DNA of 64,000 nt from Torymus aiolomorphi. Its lineage: Eukaryota > Arthropoda > Insecta > Hymenoptera > Torymidae. Positions 36,805 to 48,292 of this stretch are shown piece after piece; the stretch's first letter is position 1; each line of letters begins with the position of its first letter. The notes beneath the pieces are model-generated. The model saw nothing but the letters and a program-made list of their open reading frames with translations. It was not told the DNA's origin and made no database searches. The stretch covers positions 230,035,876 to 230,099,875 of the forward strand of contig CM070873.1 in NCBI GenBank assembly GCA_036365515.1, written 5' to 3'. A program made the position numbers and the translations under genes.

Positions 36805-37120
36805 CGTACACATATATAAGTCTTGGACAGCAGCGCGCGGCGTGCAACGGCATTGTCTGTCTCTCGCTATCTCTCCTTCAATAGCCTCAGCTCCCTCTCT
36901 CACACACACACACACACTCACAGTCAGCGCTTGCGGCGCGGGGTCGGGCGCGTGCGCGATATCGACCTATGCGGCTCTCTTTCTCTGTCTCTCGCGGGAG
37001 TCTGAGCTTTCGCTCGCTCGCACATACAACACACGCGGGGCCGCAAGCAGAAAGACCTGCCGCTGGCTGCTCTCGCCGCGCACTATATAACCGAGACGGT
37101 GGCAAAATAACAACAACAAC
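36805..37120 (+). promoter_or_regulatory. Candidate neprilysin promoter region with TATA boxes
   Basis: CATATATAAG at 36811-36820 and CTATATAACC at 37083-37092 each stand before GC-rich leader-like sequence. The second would place a start near 37115, about 125 bases upstream of the ATG at 37239. The whole 36.8-38.5 kb stretch is GC-rich compared with its flanks. Inference only. Confidence 0.35.
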
Positions 37121-37238
37121 AACAACAACGCGTGTGCTTGCAAGAATAAAAATTCTGGAACAGAAGAAAGGAATCCCTTCGCTGTACACACACACACACA
37201 CACACACAGTAACTGCGTCTCGGCCGATAAATAATAGG

Positions 37239-37334
37239 ATGAGAGCCGTGGCGCGGATTAGGGATGATGGGAGCGGCGGCGTCGGCAGCGGTGGAGACGC
37301 GCGCCGCGGACATCAGCACAGCGGCGGCGGCAAG
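37239..37334 (+). CDS. Possible alternative first coding exon (1A) of neprilysin
   Basis: ATG at 37239 (MRAVARIRDDGSGG..., 32 codons, Gly-rich) ends at a strong donor, GGCAAG|gtaagc, in phase 0. It could splice directly to exon 2 at 40428, which also enters in phase 0, and would replace the 42-residue start coded by 38415-38540. The frame is open further upstream to an ATG at 36969, so its own start is uncertain. No transcript evidence is available. Confidence 0.45.
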
Positions 37335-37365
37335 GTAAGCTAGAGCGAGCAGCGAGAGCGAGAAA

Positions 37366-37642
37366 GAGCGGCGGCGGCGGCGGCTATACACCGAGAGCGA
37401 AACATCATCCCCCTCTCGCGCGTGCTGTGCGCGCGCGGCGCTCTTGTGTATAATACGGCACGCGAGCGCGAGCCGAGTGCCAGTGGAGTATCGCGCGTGG
37501 CATCGCGCGCACATATATACAATACACACACACACACACGTATATATATACGGATATACTTGCAGAGTTGTGCGCTCGAAAGAGACCGGCCGTGCGTGAA
37601 GAGGTGTATACTTACGTGTCTCTCTCTCTCTCTCTCTCTCTG
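37366..37642. repeat. Microsatellite cluster in the GC-rich leader region
   Basis: (GGC)n at 37366-37383, (CA)n at 37524-37538 and (CT)n at 37619-37642. Nearby are (AAC)n at 37109-37128 and (CA)n at 37188-37208. Confidence 0.85.
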
Positions 37643-38414
37643 CGCCCCCGCGAATTATATGCTGCAGCGTGCTCGTGGCTGCCGTTACTATACTGATCTC
37701 CTTTCGCTCGCGTGCGGCACGTGCTCGCATCACGGCGTCTTACACACGCAGGCTGCACTGTTGGCTCCGTTGCTCCGATCAGCTGTGTTGTCGCGCCGTA
37801 AACAAGGGGGGAGAGGAGTACAGTGGATAATATCGGGGAAAGAAGAAGAAGAAGAATTTACTGGAGAATAAGTATTAAGTACACTGAGTGACAGAGAGCC
37901 TTGCGGTGTGAGAAGAAACGAGTGCGGCGGTGGTCGGCGTGTCAACCGCTATATACTCGCGCGCCGGCTGCTGCACCTCTAGCTTTATTTAGAGAGGAAG
38001 ATAGGCGATATGCCGAGCACGCCGTCAAAGCAATAGACCCTCTCTATATACATGCGCTTATACTGTAAGCTGCCACTGGATTACACAAGCCGAGACACGA
38101 GGGAGCAAAGTACGTATAATAAGATATAAAAGAGGGAAGAAGAAGAAGAAGCATAAGGTCCTACCGCGGGGGTAAGATTGAAGGAGAGGTGCAGAGAGAG
38201 GACGACTATGCTGGAGACGAACGGATACAGCCGGCGGGCCAGCAACATCATCAGCAGCATAGGCTGGACGATAAAGTAGCCGGGGGCTAGCTGGAATCTA
38301 CACAGCCGCAGCTGCACGGACTGACCGACAAGATAAGGAGGAGGAGAAGCAAGGTTGCGCGAAGGGCTCGCGGGAGAGGAGAAGGAGGAGGATCGTAAGG
38401 GAGACAGGAGAGAT

Positions 38415-38540
38415 ATGACCAAGTCGATGGAGGGCAACAACGGCTGCATGCGCTCGCCGATCATCAGCGAGCAGAGCGAGCTGCCGATGACCGACAGCCC
38501 CGACGTTCCCGCCACTGCAGCGCCGGCGTCGTCGCTACAG
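38415..38540 (+). CDS. Neprilysin exon 1 (1B), cytoplasmic tail
   Basis: It encodes [16 protein letters not shown] through to ASSLQ, 42 residues, and ends at CTACAG|gtacga in phase 0. It is Ser/Pro-rich with no domain. The ATG is the first after the in-frame TAA at 38334. Confidence 0.75.
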
Positions 38541-41500
38541 GTACGACTGCACTCGCGGCTATTCTACTTGCTGTAAGCGCGCGCGCAGTTGTGAGGTTTA
38601 TGGGATAATTATGGGGATGTGGGGGTTACTTGATGATGGATTTGTTGGTCGCTTTTGTTGTGGTATGTGGGTTTTAGGTAAACGGTTGTAAGAGTAATTT
38701 AAGCGGGGGAAGTTGTTCTTTAGGAAATTCGTTAATGTTGGGGAAAATATTTAAGTTTAGTTATTTTAATAGAATGTAAAACATAAAAGAACGATAAAAA
38801 TTGAATTCATATAATCGGGGATATTGTCAAAGAGTTGTTTAAGACTTCAAGTGTTTAATCTTTATATAATGTATTTATTTCGATATATTGATATACAAAT
38901 AACTGTTGAACTTATTTCTAGAGAAATAAGAGAACTGTTGAATTTTTTTTTAGAGTATAAATGGTTGTTAAAACCCAAGTTAGGTAACGCCGATTTGATG
39001 TTGATTCATTAGTATAAGCATGTTTGCGTATTAATTTTTACTTTAGGTTTACAATTATAAAGCGTGTTTATTAATTTTAATAAAAAGTTCGTCGAAAACT
39101 TTTTAAACGATTTGGCACGGAGAAAAAAACTTGCACTTTGCTGCGAGGTAGAAAGTTCCTAGCAACAGAAATTAACATCCTCGAGGCGGTTTTAATGCTG
39201 CAAGGACCATTTACTTGAACGAAATTTTTTCCTCCCATTTGCATTTTACAAGCTTGAGTGTTTTCTTGCTGCGATTTTTAGAGACAATTTTTACGTTTCT
39301 CGATTTTATGAAAAATGCATGAGGCGATTATTCAAATAAGGTTTGTTAGTTTAACAAGTGAAATGTGAAATTTTCCGATATACATAGTTTCTTTTTATAA
39401 TGCAATGCAGTATTATAAAGAAGCACTCCATTAAAATACAGAACATTTTTAAACAGTCATGCTGAAAAGGCAATTTTTTCGAGAACTTTTCTTTATAAAT
39501 CTACTACAAAATCTAAAAGTAATGCTTCTTTGATATTTAGATTTGAGTTTCCCGCTAATCTTTAAATCTTTTTCGCATTATTCATCGCATACAATTAATC
39601 ATGAAGTATTACTCGAAACTGACTAATTTTTGTTCGTTACTCCATTGCTTTTCATGTAGATAGTAATTTAAAATTTGTTTAATAATAATAATAATAAATT
39701 ACTAAAATGTTAAACAAAGTAAAGGTACAAATAACATGAACAACTCTTCGACCCTCTAAAATAATATCCAGTGAAGCTATCTACTACAACTAGTTGATTT
39801 TCAAAGTCAGTAACCGCGTTACACACACACACCTACGCATTTTACACGTCTGTTACAAATCCATTCCAATTACTGATTGATGAAACACCATTCATAGAAA
39901 GAGAGTGAGAGAGAGATTCCTCAATAAACGATATCGCATGTATTATTCAAAAAGCAATAACTTGACGTTTCAATTCCGATATCGAATAATTCAGAGATAA
40001 AACCGCTTCGCAGGGTTATTATATAAATCTGTCTACGGAAGAAAAATTTTTACTCTCTCGATTCAAGGCTTTTTATACTCGCGATATAATAACAAAGCTC
40101 GAAAAATGAAATACAGTATTTATATAATTTAAGGCATTTAAAGAAAAAAAATGTCGGCGGTGCAGTGGTATTGCGCACTTTTTCAGCTTAAAATCCATAA
40201 AATAAACATTAAATGTTATTGACACGGCCATTAAAGATTATTTACCACCAGCAGCAGCAGCAGAGGCGCGACCTTTTATTAAAATAATGAAACTTTAATT
40301 TCATCAAAACTCTCCGAACGCGTAAACATGATTAAAAACCCAATTACAAACTTCTCTCTCTCACCTCTATATTAACCCACCCTATATTAACCTCACCGAT
40401 CGGCTACGTTTCCTCTGCCCACCACAGGTAAACTACGGCCGCAGCGGCTCGACAACGACGAGCGTGGTGCGGCCCAACGGCGGCAGCCGCAGCAGCATCA
40501 GCTTCGGCCGGCTGACGAGCACGATAACGAGGCGCCGGCGACGCGCCGGTCCCGGGCACCATCAGCATCATCGGCAGCACCAGCTAATCAGCGTCCTCGT
40601 TATCATCCTCCTGGCCATGTGCGGCTTCACCCTCCTGTTCACCCTCAACACGTCGCGCGAGTGCGCCCAGGAGACCTGTGAGTATGCGACGACTATACAT
40701 ATACGAGCGGTTATAATGCGGTTACGTGTGCGCGTACAGGAGGAGGCAATTCGATTTGCCGCCCAGAGCGTAATAAATGGCGTCGCGGGAGGGAGGGCTT
40801 TTAGCATGAGCGCGCGCTTTTTGCAAGCGTTGATGGCTGCGTTTCGGAGTTATTAAGTCGAGAGAGAGAGAGAGAGAGAGCAGCGATTTTCGTTAGTTCG
40901 TTTGAGCGGAGGCGGAGGTCGCGGGTTATTGGCTGCAGGGGTGGTATTAGGGAGGAAGGATATATCGGGAGGTTTTAATTGAAAGTTCATTATGAACGGC
41001 TGATGATTCGATGACTTTGGGGATTCGGTTAGTAAATTGGCGAAGGTTCTTTGAGATTTTAATAAGGTTTAATAAAAAAAGCGAGGTTGGTTAAAATTGA
41101 TAATAATAATATGTGTTTGCTGTTGACAATTGTTTTATATTTAACCAGGGTTTTAGAAGTTAAGGTAAATTTTATTTTAATGAGTACACTGAGAGAAGGA
41201 TTTGTTTACTGTTAACATGGCATTGTAACTGTTAACATGCGTATGTTTAAATATAACCAAATATAGGCATTGTAACAGTTAATATACCATATGTTACTGG
41301 TAAACATTGATATTGTAACAGTTACTATATTGGGTTTGACCGTCAAAATCTTCCCTATTCAAATATACGATATTGTAACAGTTACAATATTGCAATTCTA
41401 ATGAAATAGATAAATATGTTAACTATAACAATATTCTTCTCTCAGTGTAGTATACACTAGATAAATAAATAAATAAATAAATTTATTGACCATAAAATAA

Positions 41501-44500
41501 TGTTACAAAAGGTTTAGAGGTGAACTTGTCACCTTTACAAATCCTTAGAACACTCCTACAGAAGTAAACATAGTTACTTGTACATAGGCTGGTCGTAGAC
41601 TTAGTCTACCTTAAAACTAAAAAAACTAAAAAAAAAAGAAAATCAAGAATATCTAATTATTTCTATATTTTATAATTTGATCTTAAATACCACCGTATAA
41701 ACTTTGAAAACTTAATAATCTAAATATTATATAATATATCATCACATAAACTATATAATTTATTATCTTAATTACTAACAATTATTGAATATGCTATATA
41801 CTATATACTATTCACTATGAACTTTTTTATTTTTTTTTATGAACACTTTGGAAGATGTTAATTCCTTGAGATCATTTGTTAGTTTATTAAATTCTTTTAT
41901 AGCTACATTGCAACTATTTTTCTCACTTATTCGTTTACTTCTTTTTGGCAATTGAATACTCTTATTTTTAGTATTATTCTTATTATTTTTGTACATTTCC
42001 TTTAATTTCCTGTAATGGTAAGTTATTGCTTCTAATCTGAACAATTGTGAGGGAGTAAGTATATCACCATTTGGCTGAAATCTATTTTTATTAATTATCT
42101 TTATTATTTTGTTTTGTGCCCTTTGAATGAGGTTTAGATTATTATTATATGCTCCTCCCCATGCTATTATACCGTAATTTATTAAACTATGAAAAAAAGC
42201 ATAATACATCATCATTAAAGATTCTCTTCTCATAATATTTTTAATTTTGGCAAAAATAAATATTAAATATTTAATTTTTTTAACTAAGTAGTCAATATGT
42301 TTGTCCCATTTCATATTGAAGTCAAAAAACAAACCTAAATATTTGTGATATTCTACTCTTCTAAGTGTATAACTACCTATATTAATATTTATTGTGTCAG
42401 GGACACTATCACAGTAATTACCATATGTTATATAAACAGTTTTATCCACGTTTAAAGATAACTTATTTAGCAAGCCATCCAGAAACATCATTTAGATACT
42501 GTTTCATTTTGATCCCCGCTGTCGTCTACGTGTCATCACTTGAAATGATGACGGTGTCATCAGCATAGGACACTATTGATTCGTTTGGCATATCTCTCAG
42601 TAGATCGTTTACATAAAGTACAAAAAGTATTGGCCCTAGAATTGTTCCTTGCGGGACTCCAATTGAAATTTCTCTGTAGTTGCTTTTATTTTCATTTATT
42701 TTAACTCTTTGTTTTCTACCAGAGAGATAGCTTTTCAGCAATTTTAATGAATTACCTCTTATACCATATCTTTCTAGCTTGTCTAACAAAATTTTATGAT
42801 TTACCGTGTCGAAGGCTTTTGCTAGATCTAGAAAAGCTGTGATTATAGGTTTACTTTTGTCCAAATTATCATAAATTATGTTAGTTATATAGTTCAATGC
42901 ATCAGTAGGTCCCCTTCTTTTTACAAAGCCGAATTGTTTATTCGATATTATGTTATATTTATTCAAGAAAGAAAACAGCCTAGTATAAATTATTTTTTCC
43001 AAAATTTTAGCTAAATTGGAAATAAGTGAAATTGGTCTATAGTTTTTACAAGTTCTATCTCCACCTTTGTATAGGGGTACTACTTCAGCCTTTTTTAACT
43101 CATCTGGCCAAATGCCTTCTGCAATACATATATTAAATATATGTTGTAGAGGTGTTACTATATAATTTGCAATTACTTTTAAAGTTGTAACATTTATATT
43201 GTCTACTCCACTCGATTTCTTTTTCATTGCCTTTATTATTTTGTATATTTCGTAATCATCTGTTGGACTTAAAAACATTGATTCATTGTTTCTATCTGGT
43301 AATTTTACTATATCATTTCCGCAGTTTACAATTTGCTGACTAAGTATATTACCAATTGTATAATAATATTTATTCATAGTATTTGCAATTTCTGTTTTAT
43401 CCTCAATTTTTGTATTGTTGTCATATATATAATCAATTGATTTATTTTGTACGTTATTTTTTCCTAATTTAGAGTTTATAATATTCCACAACTGCTTTGG
43501 TTTGTCGCTATTTTTCCTTACTTGTTCATCTTCAAATTTGAGTTTAGCTTCCTTTATTACTTTATTAAGTATTTTATTGTAATTTTGATATTCATTTTTT
43601 AATATTTGACAGTCTGGTTTTTTCTTCCATAACATATATAACTCTTCTTTTTTACTACAAGATACTAGTATTGCTATCGTAATCCATTTTTTCCTTGGTA
43701 CTAATTTTTTATTTTTATTTTTTCTTTTTTTAGTAAATTCTTTGGTACAATTATGTATTAATTCTATTAAAGTATTTATTGGTTGATTTGGATCTTGCAT
43801 CAATAAAATACAGTTCCAATCAACTTTTTTAGCAGTATTTTTAAGGCTACTATAGTTTATTTGTAATATGTCTGTCTGTTTTGGCTGCTCCGTATTTAAT
43901 TGATTTATATTTATAAGTAATGGATAATGATCGTTGAAAGGATTATTTATCTTATAAGAATCTATTTTTATATTTTTACTTTTAACGAAACAATTATCTA
44001 TACATGTACCTTTAGTGTTATCTATCGACGGTCTTGTTATACCTAGGTAACTAGGAGTAAATTTATATTCAAGAAAATTATTTAAGACATTGTAACTATT
44101 ACAATATCACATTTTATCCTTAAACATGTCAAATAGTTGTATTTCAAATAAATAAATATGTTAACCATAACAATATTCTTCTCTCAGATAACGATTAAAA
44201 ATTTTGAGGAAATATTAACAGTATTCAACAAGTTGATGCTGCTCGGACAATGACATAGATTCAACAAGTACAATTTTATTTTTAGATGTAGCGTTCTGTA
44301 CGATTCCGTATTTTCTAAATTACAAATATTTTCCGATAGCTTTAATTTAAGTTTCATAAGTGAACCTTACGATACTGTGGTTTTTATGCAATGTACAACT
44401 GCAAGGATACACCATATTATACTAAAGGTTATTAGAAAATCCCTGTTACATATTACGTAAAATATTATTTTTGACAATTAGTTAACTTTTTTATTTACAA

Positions 44501-47500
44501 TGATAAAATACTTGGAAAGATGCTTGAAAATTTTCATAATAAAAATAACTTTACACATGTTGAAATATTCTTGAAAAGTAATATTTATTATCGTGAATGA
44601 TTTCGTTGGAGTAGAAAAAGGTAAGATTTAGTCAGACATAAATTCCTAAATTATATATCTTCAATTTCACTACATTTTTCAATACTCTTTTATTTTTCTA
44701 TTCATACAAAATATTAAACACCATATTCCGAGTTTATCATTGTAATAAATAACAAAAACACGTTATATACAATTCACATCATACAGCATTTCCCTTATAT
44801 TTCAGAATTACTGTTATGACCTACGCTTTATAGAGAAAGTAACAGCGCAGCAGGTTCATATTTTCACAGCGCGCGAACATAAATTACTTCGAAATCACAA
44901 CGCGTGAACAAAAGAATTTCAAATCCACCTCTATCCCGCTGCGCTATTCATTGTTCCCCCTACACATATATACCGAACCCGAATTTCCAATACATATTGT
45001 GGCAACTATACCCGCTCACCGCACTCGTATATACATCGCAGAAAACAACGATCAGGACGACGGGCGCGCGCAGATTGAAAATTACCCGCCAAAAATTGAA
45101 ATCTCAATCAATCCCGCAAACAAATTTAACCTCGATATAAAGCTATCCCCGCGCCTCCCTCCTCACCACCTACTTCTGCGCGCAAAAAGCTCTCGGAGTG
45201 GAGGGCGAAATCTCATCAAGGGTGTCAATCGTCCAGATTTTTACCTCTCGCAGTATAGCAGTGCGACGCTGTAGGGGAAAAACGTCGTCCGAAAAGCCAT
45301 TTCGCGGCGCGCGCTGCAAATCCCATCAAAAAATATACCTCCGTGTTTTCGCCGAGAGATTTTCCCATCTATATACACCGAGCCCACAGCGCACTCGCGC
45401 AATATTCATGCCGCCATGCATACCCCCGCATTATCAAAGTTATTGCCTCTCGCGAAACGGCAGCGTCGCGCGACGTTAGGAGGCCTCGAGATTGGGAGGA
45501 AGCAATATTAACGAAGTTTCCGAAGTCACGAGTACGTGTACCGTACATGCAGCGCGCCCGCTACTCCTATATCGTGGTATGCGCTAGAGCGGTGGAAAAT
45601 GGGCGGAAAATGAGGGAAAACTCATTGTCGCCGCACGCGGTGGCGCAGCCATTAAAGTTGCGCGCCCTCACGCTCCCCCCCTAGCTTGCGTTTCTAGGTG
45701 AAAAAAACGCTTTTGCCTCTCTCTTGCCCTTTCCTCACACGCGGCGATCGAGAATCTTTGACGCGGTATATAGTAGCCGGCCAGTAGAGAGTGAGAGATG
45801 GTTAAGTTCGCACTTTGCGCGGGAGTGGAGCACACGCGAGAGGTTCTGTCTCTGGGCGCAGCCCTGAGAGGGAAACGTTGCTTGATGGCTCGGTCAAGAA
45901 ATTTAGGACGCTTCGGGCGAACTCGAGCAAACTCTTCAATTCTCGGCTCTCCTCGCTCTCGCTCTGCCTCGGCCTTTGTTGCTAAAGTTACTTTAACTGC
46001 AATCACGTGACGAATGCTGTGAAAACAGAACTTTTCTTCAATTTTTCAAGACGTTTTTTTACATTGTTTTTCGTATTTGAAGAAATTAAAAGACGTTTCT
46101 AATTCTATGATTATACGGAAATGGGTAAGAGTATTAAGAAATTAGTCTAATTTAGTTATAGATTTTAAATTAAGGATATCACACTGAGAGAAGAATATCT
46201 TTATATTTAACATGGTATTTTAACTATTAACATGGCATTGTAACTATTAACATATATATTTTAATAGTTATAAACATTTTGAGAAAACATGTCTCTCAGT
46301 GCAGCTTATTATGAAATTCACGTTTTTGAACATTTACTTGAACAGAAATTTCCATAATAGCAAGCATAATTCCAGGTCTAATGCGTGCAATTACTGTTAC
46401 TTTAATAATGTGTAGTTGTATAATGAATATAAGTATCAATTTCGAAGAAGGGAATATTGTAGCCAGTGTAATCGTAACATTCTGCACTTATGGAATCTCA
46501 GCGCGCTTTGTTGCATTGTAGCATTAGCTTTCTGCATAGCATAGAACTATGTAAGTATGGAGACATTATGAATATCGCGGATGTACAGAAGCAATATTGT
46601 TTTCGTTATATTGCAAAGAAAAAATGAACTAATATTTAATTGATATTATTTAACATAAATATCGTAAATGCTTTAATGTATATTAATATGTTCATCTAAT
46701 ATTAACAATAATTACTATGATTCAATTAATTTTATAGCGCCATTCTATTTAATGAATATCCCCATCAACTATTTTAAGTGATCTTAAAAGCCTGCGCATG
46801 TGATACTCTTTATGACGGAACGCATAAAAGTGAAAAATGAATAAAAGTTATGCAAAGCGCGCACGCGCGCGTTATAGCAGAAGTGCACGTTCTCACACTT
46901 GCGAAAGCATAAACTAATTACCTATCGCAATAAAAGCTTAAAATGCTCTTTAAAGGAGGCTCGAAGGTCAAAAGAAAAATAAAATCGTCCCTTTTTTAAG
47001 TCATCGCCGTCAAATAAATTAATTATACTGATATAAAGTTTTATTAAATAATACAAAAAGCGTATTCGCGGGTCAAGTGTATTGGCAGTGAAAGTTAATG
47101 CTGTGTCCAAAAAATCAAATGAGTCACTGTGTGCACCGAACTTTGATTAATTACGGTTGAGTAAGTATAATGCACCAAGCATCAAGCGAGACATAACTAA
47201 GTCGAGGTTATCGAGTACTTTTATGGATATAATCGTATCGGCTTTATTAAATATGCTCAGAGAATGAATATGTATACAAAATTTTCGCCTTTATATAAAG
47301 AAGTTATGTTTATAAGCTAATGAATATAAATATTTACTTAAGAATATCGAGATTTTTAACTGCATACTTTTTATTTAATTTTTTCGATTGAGAAATTTCA
47401 TTTCCTAAGAATAGATAATTTACAAAGTAGCCAAACTATTTAAAAACTTCTACGTGTTTGAATGTTTTGCAACTCCTTCAAAGTTTGGAATATCTTTTAC

Positions 47501-48167
47501 GCAGTTTCCAGAACTTTGGCGTCTGCAAATCCTTCAAAAGTCACGCAACTTTTAAACAATTTATCCAAGTTTGACATTCAATTTTCAAATTTTTTAAAGG
47601 TATGATTTTAAAAAAGAATTTAATAAACATTTTTCGTGTGAATATTAAAATATAAAGGAGCGGCTATATCAGTCGTTATAAATATTAACATTCGTGTTAA
47701 CAAAACTTTAATTTTTAATCATGCTCCGATTATTATATAACAGCAACGAAAATTTTTGAATGCAAAAGCGCACATGGCAGCAAGCAACTTGACTTCTCGT
47801 GAAGAAGCCTGTTGAATAATGTCTACAAAGAGAATACATAGCTCACGTTAAAATTTTATGTTTCTTGCAAAAATAATTGCTACAATATGTACATAATAAT
47901 ACATTTAAAATGTTAAAATAATACATCCAAGTTAGTTTTCCAGAGTTTTATTTCAGCACTAAACTTTCAAAGAAATAACACCGTGGTCTTTTCTTTTAAT
48001 CATGCAATTATATTATCTGTATATGTAAACTTCTCTCAAGTTTTAAAATAAAATAATGATGCTCTCCTTCTCTTCTTCGCAGTCAAGTACGTTCAAAAGT
48101 TATAAAACTGAACATTTCTTTATTCTCATTCAATTTTACTCATTCCTGAAAACGAACCAAACTTACG

Positions 48168-48226
<59 letters not shown>

Positions 48227-48227
48227 C

Positions 48228-48292
<65 letters not shown>

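Larger units (their letters stand above)
41461..44095 (-). mobile_element. 5'-truncated LINE in neprilysin intron, antisense to the gene
   Basis: A minus-strand element with an endonuclease stub, reverse transcriptase in two pieces and a 3' UTR ending in (TTTA)n (AAATAAAT repeats at 41461-41490 on the plus strand). The 5' end is cut inside the endonuclease domain at about 44095, exactly where a MITE right half begins. The RT is of the CR1/L2-like group, but the clade is not resolved. Confidence 0.8.

Noticed and set aside
38081..38515. 144-codon minus-strand frame across neprilysin exon 1
   Set aside because: It is antisense to the supported exon and composed of Ser/Leu-rich sequence mirrored from GA-rich leader DNA.
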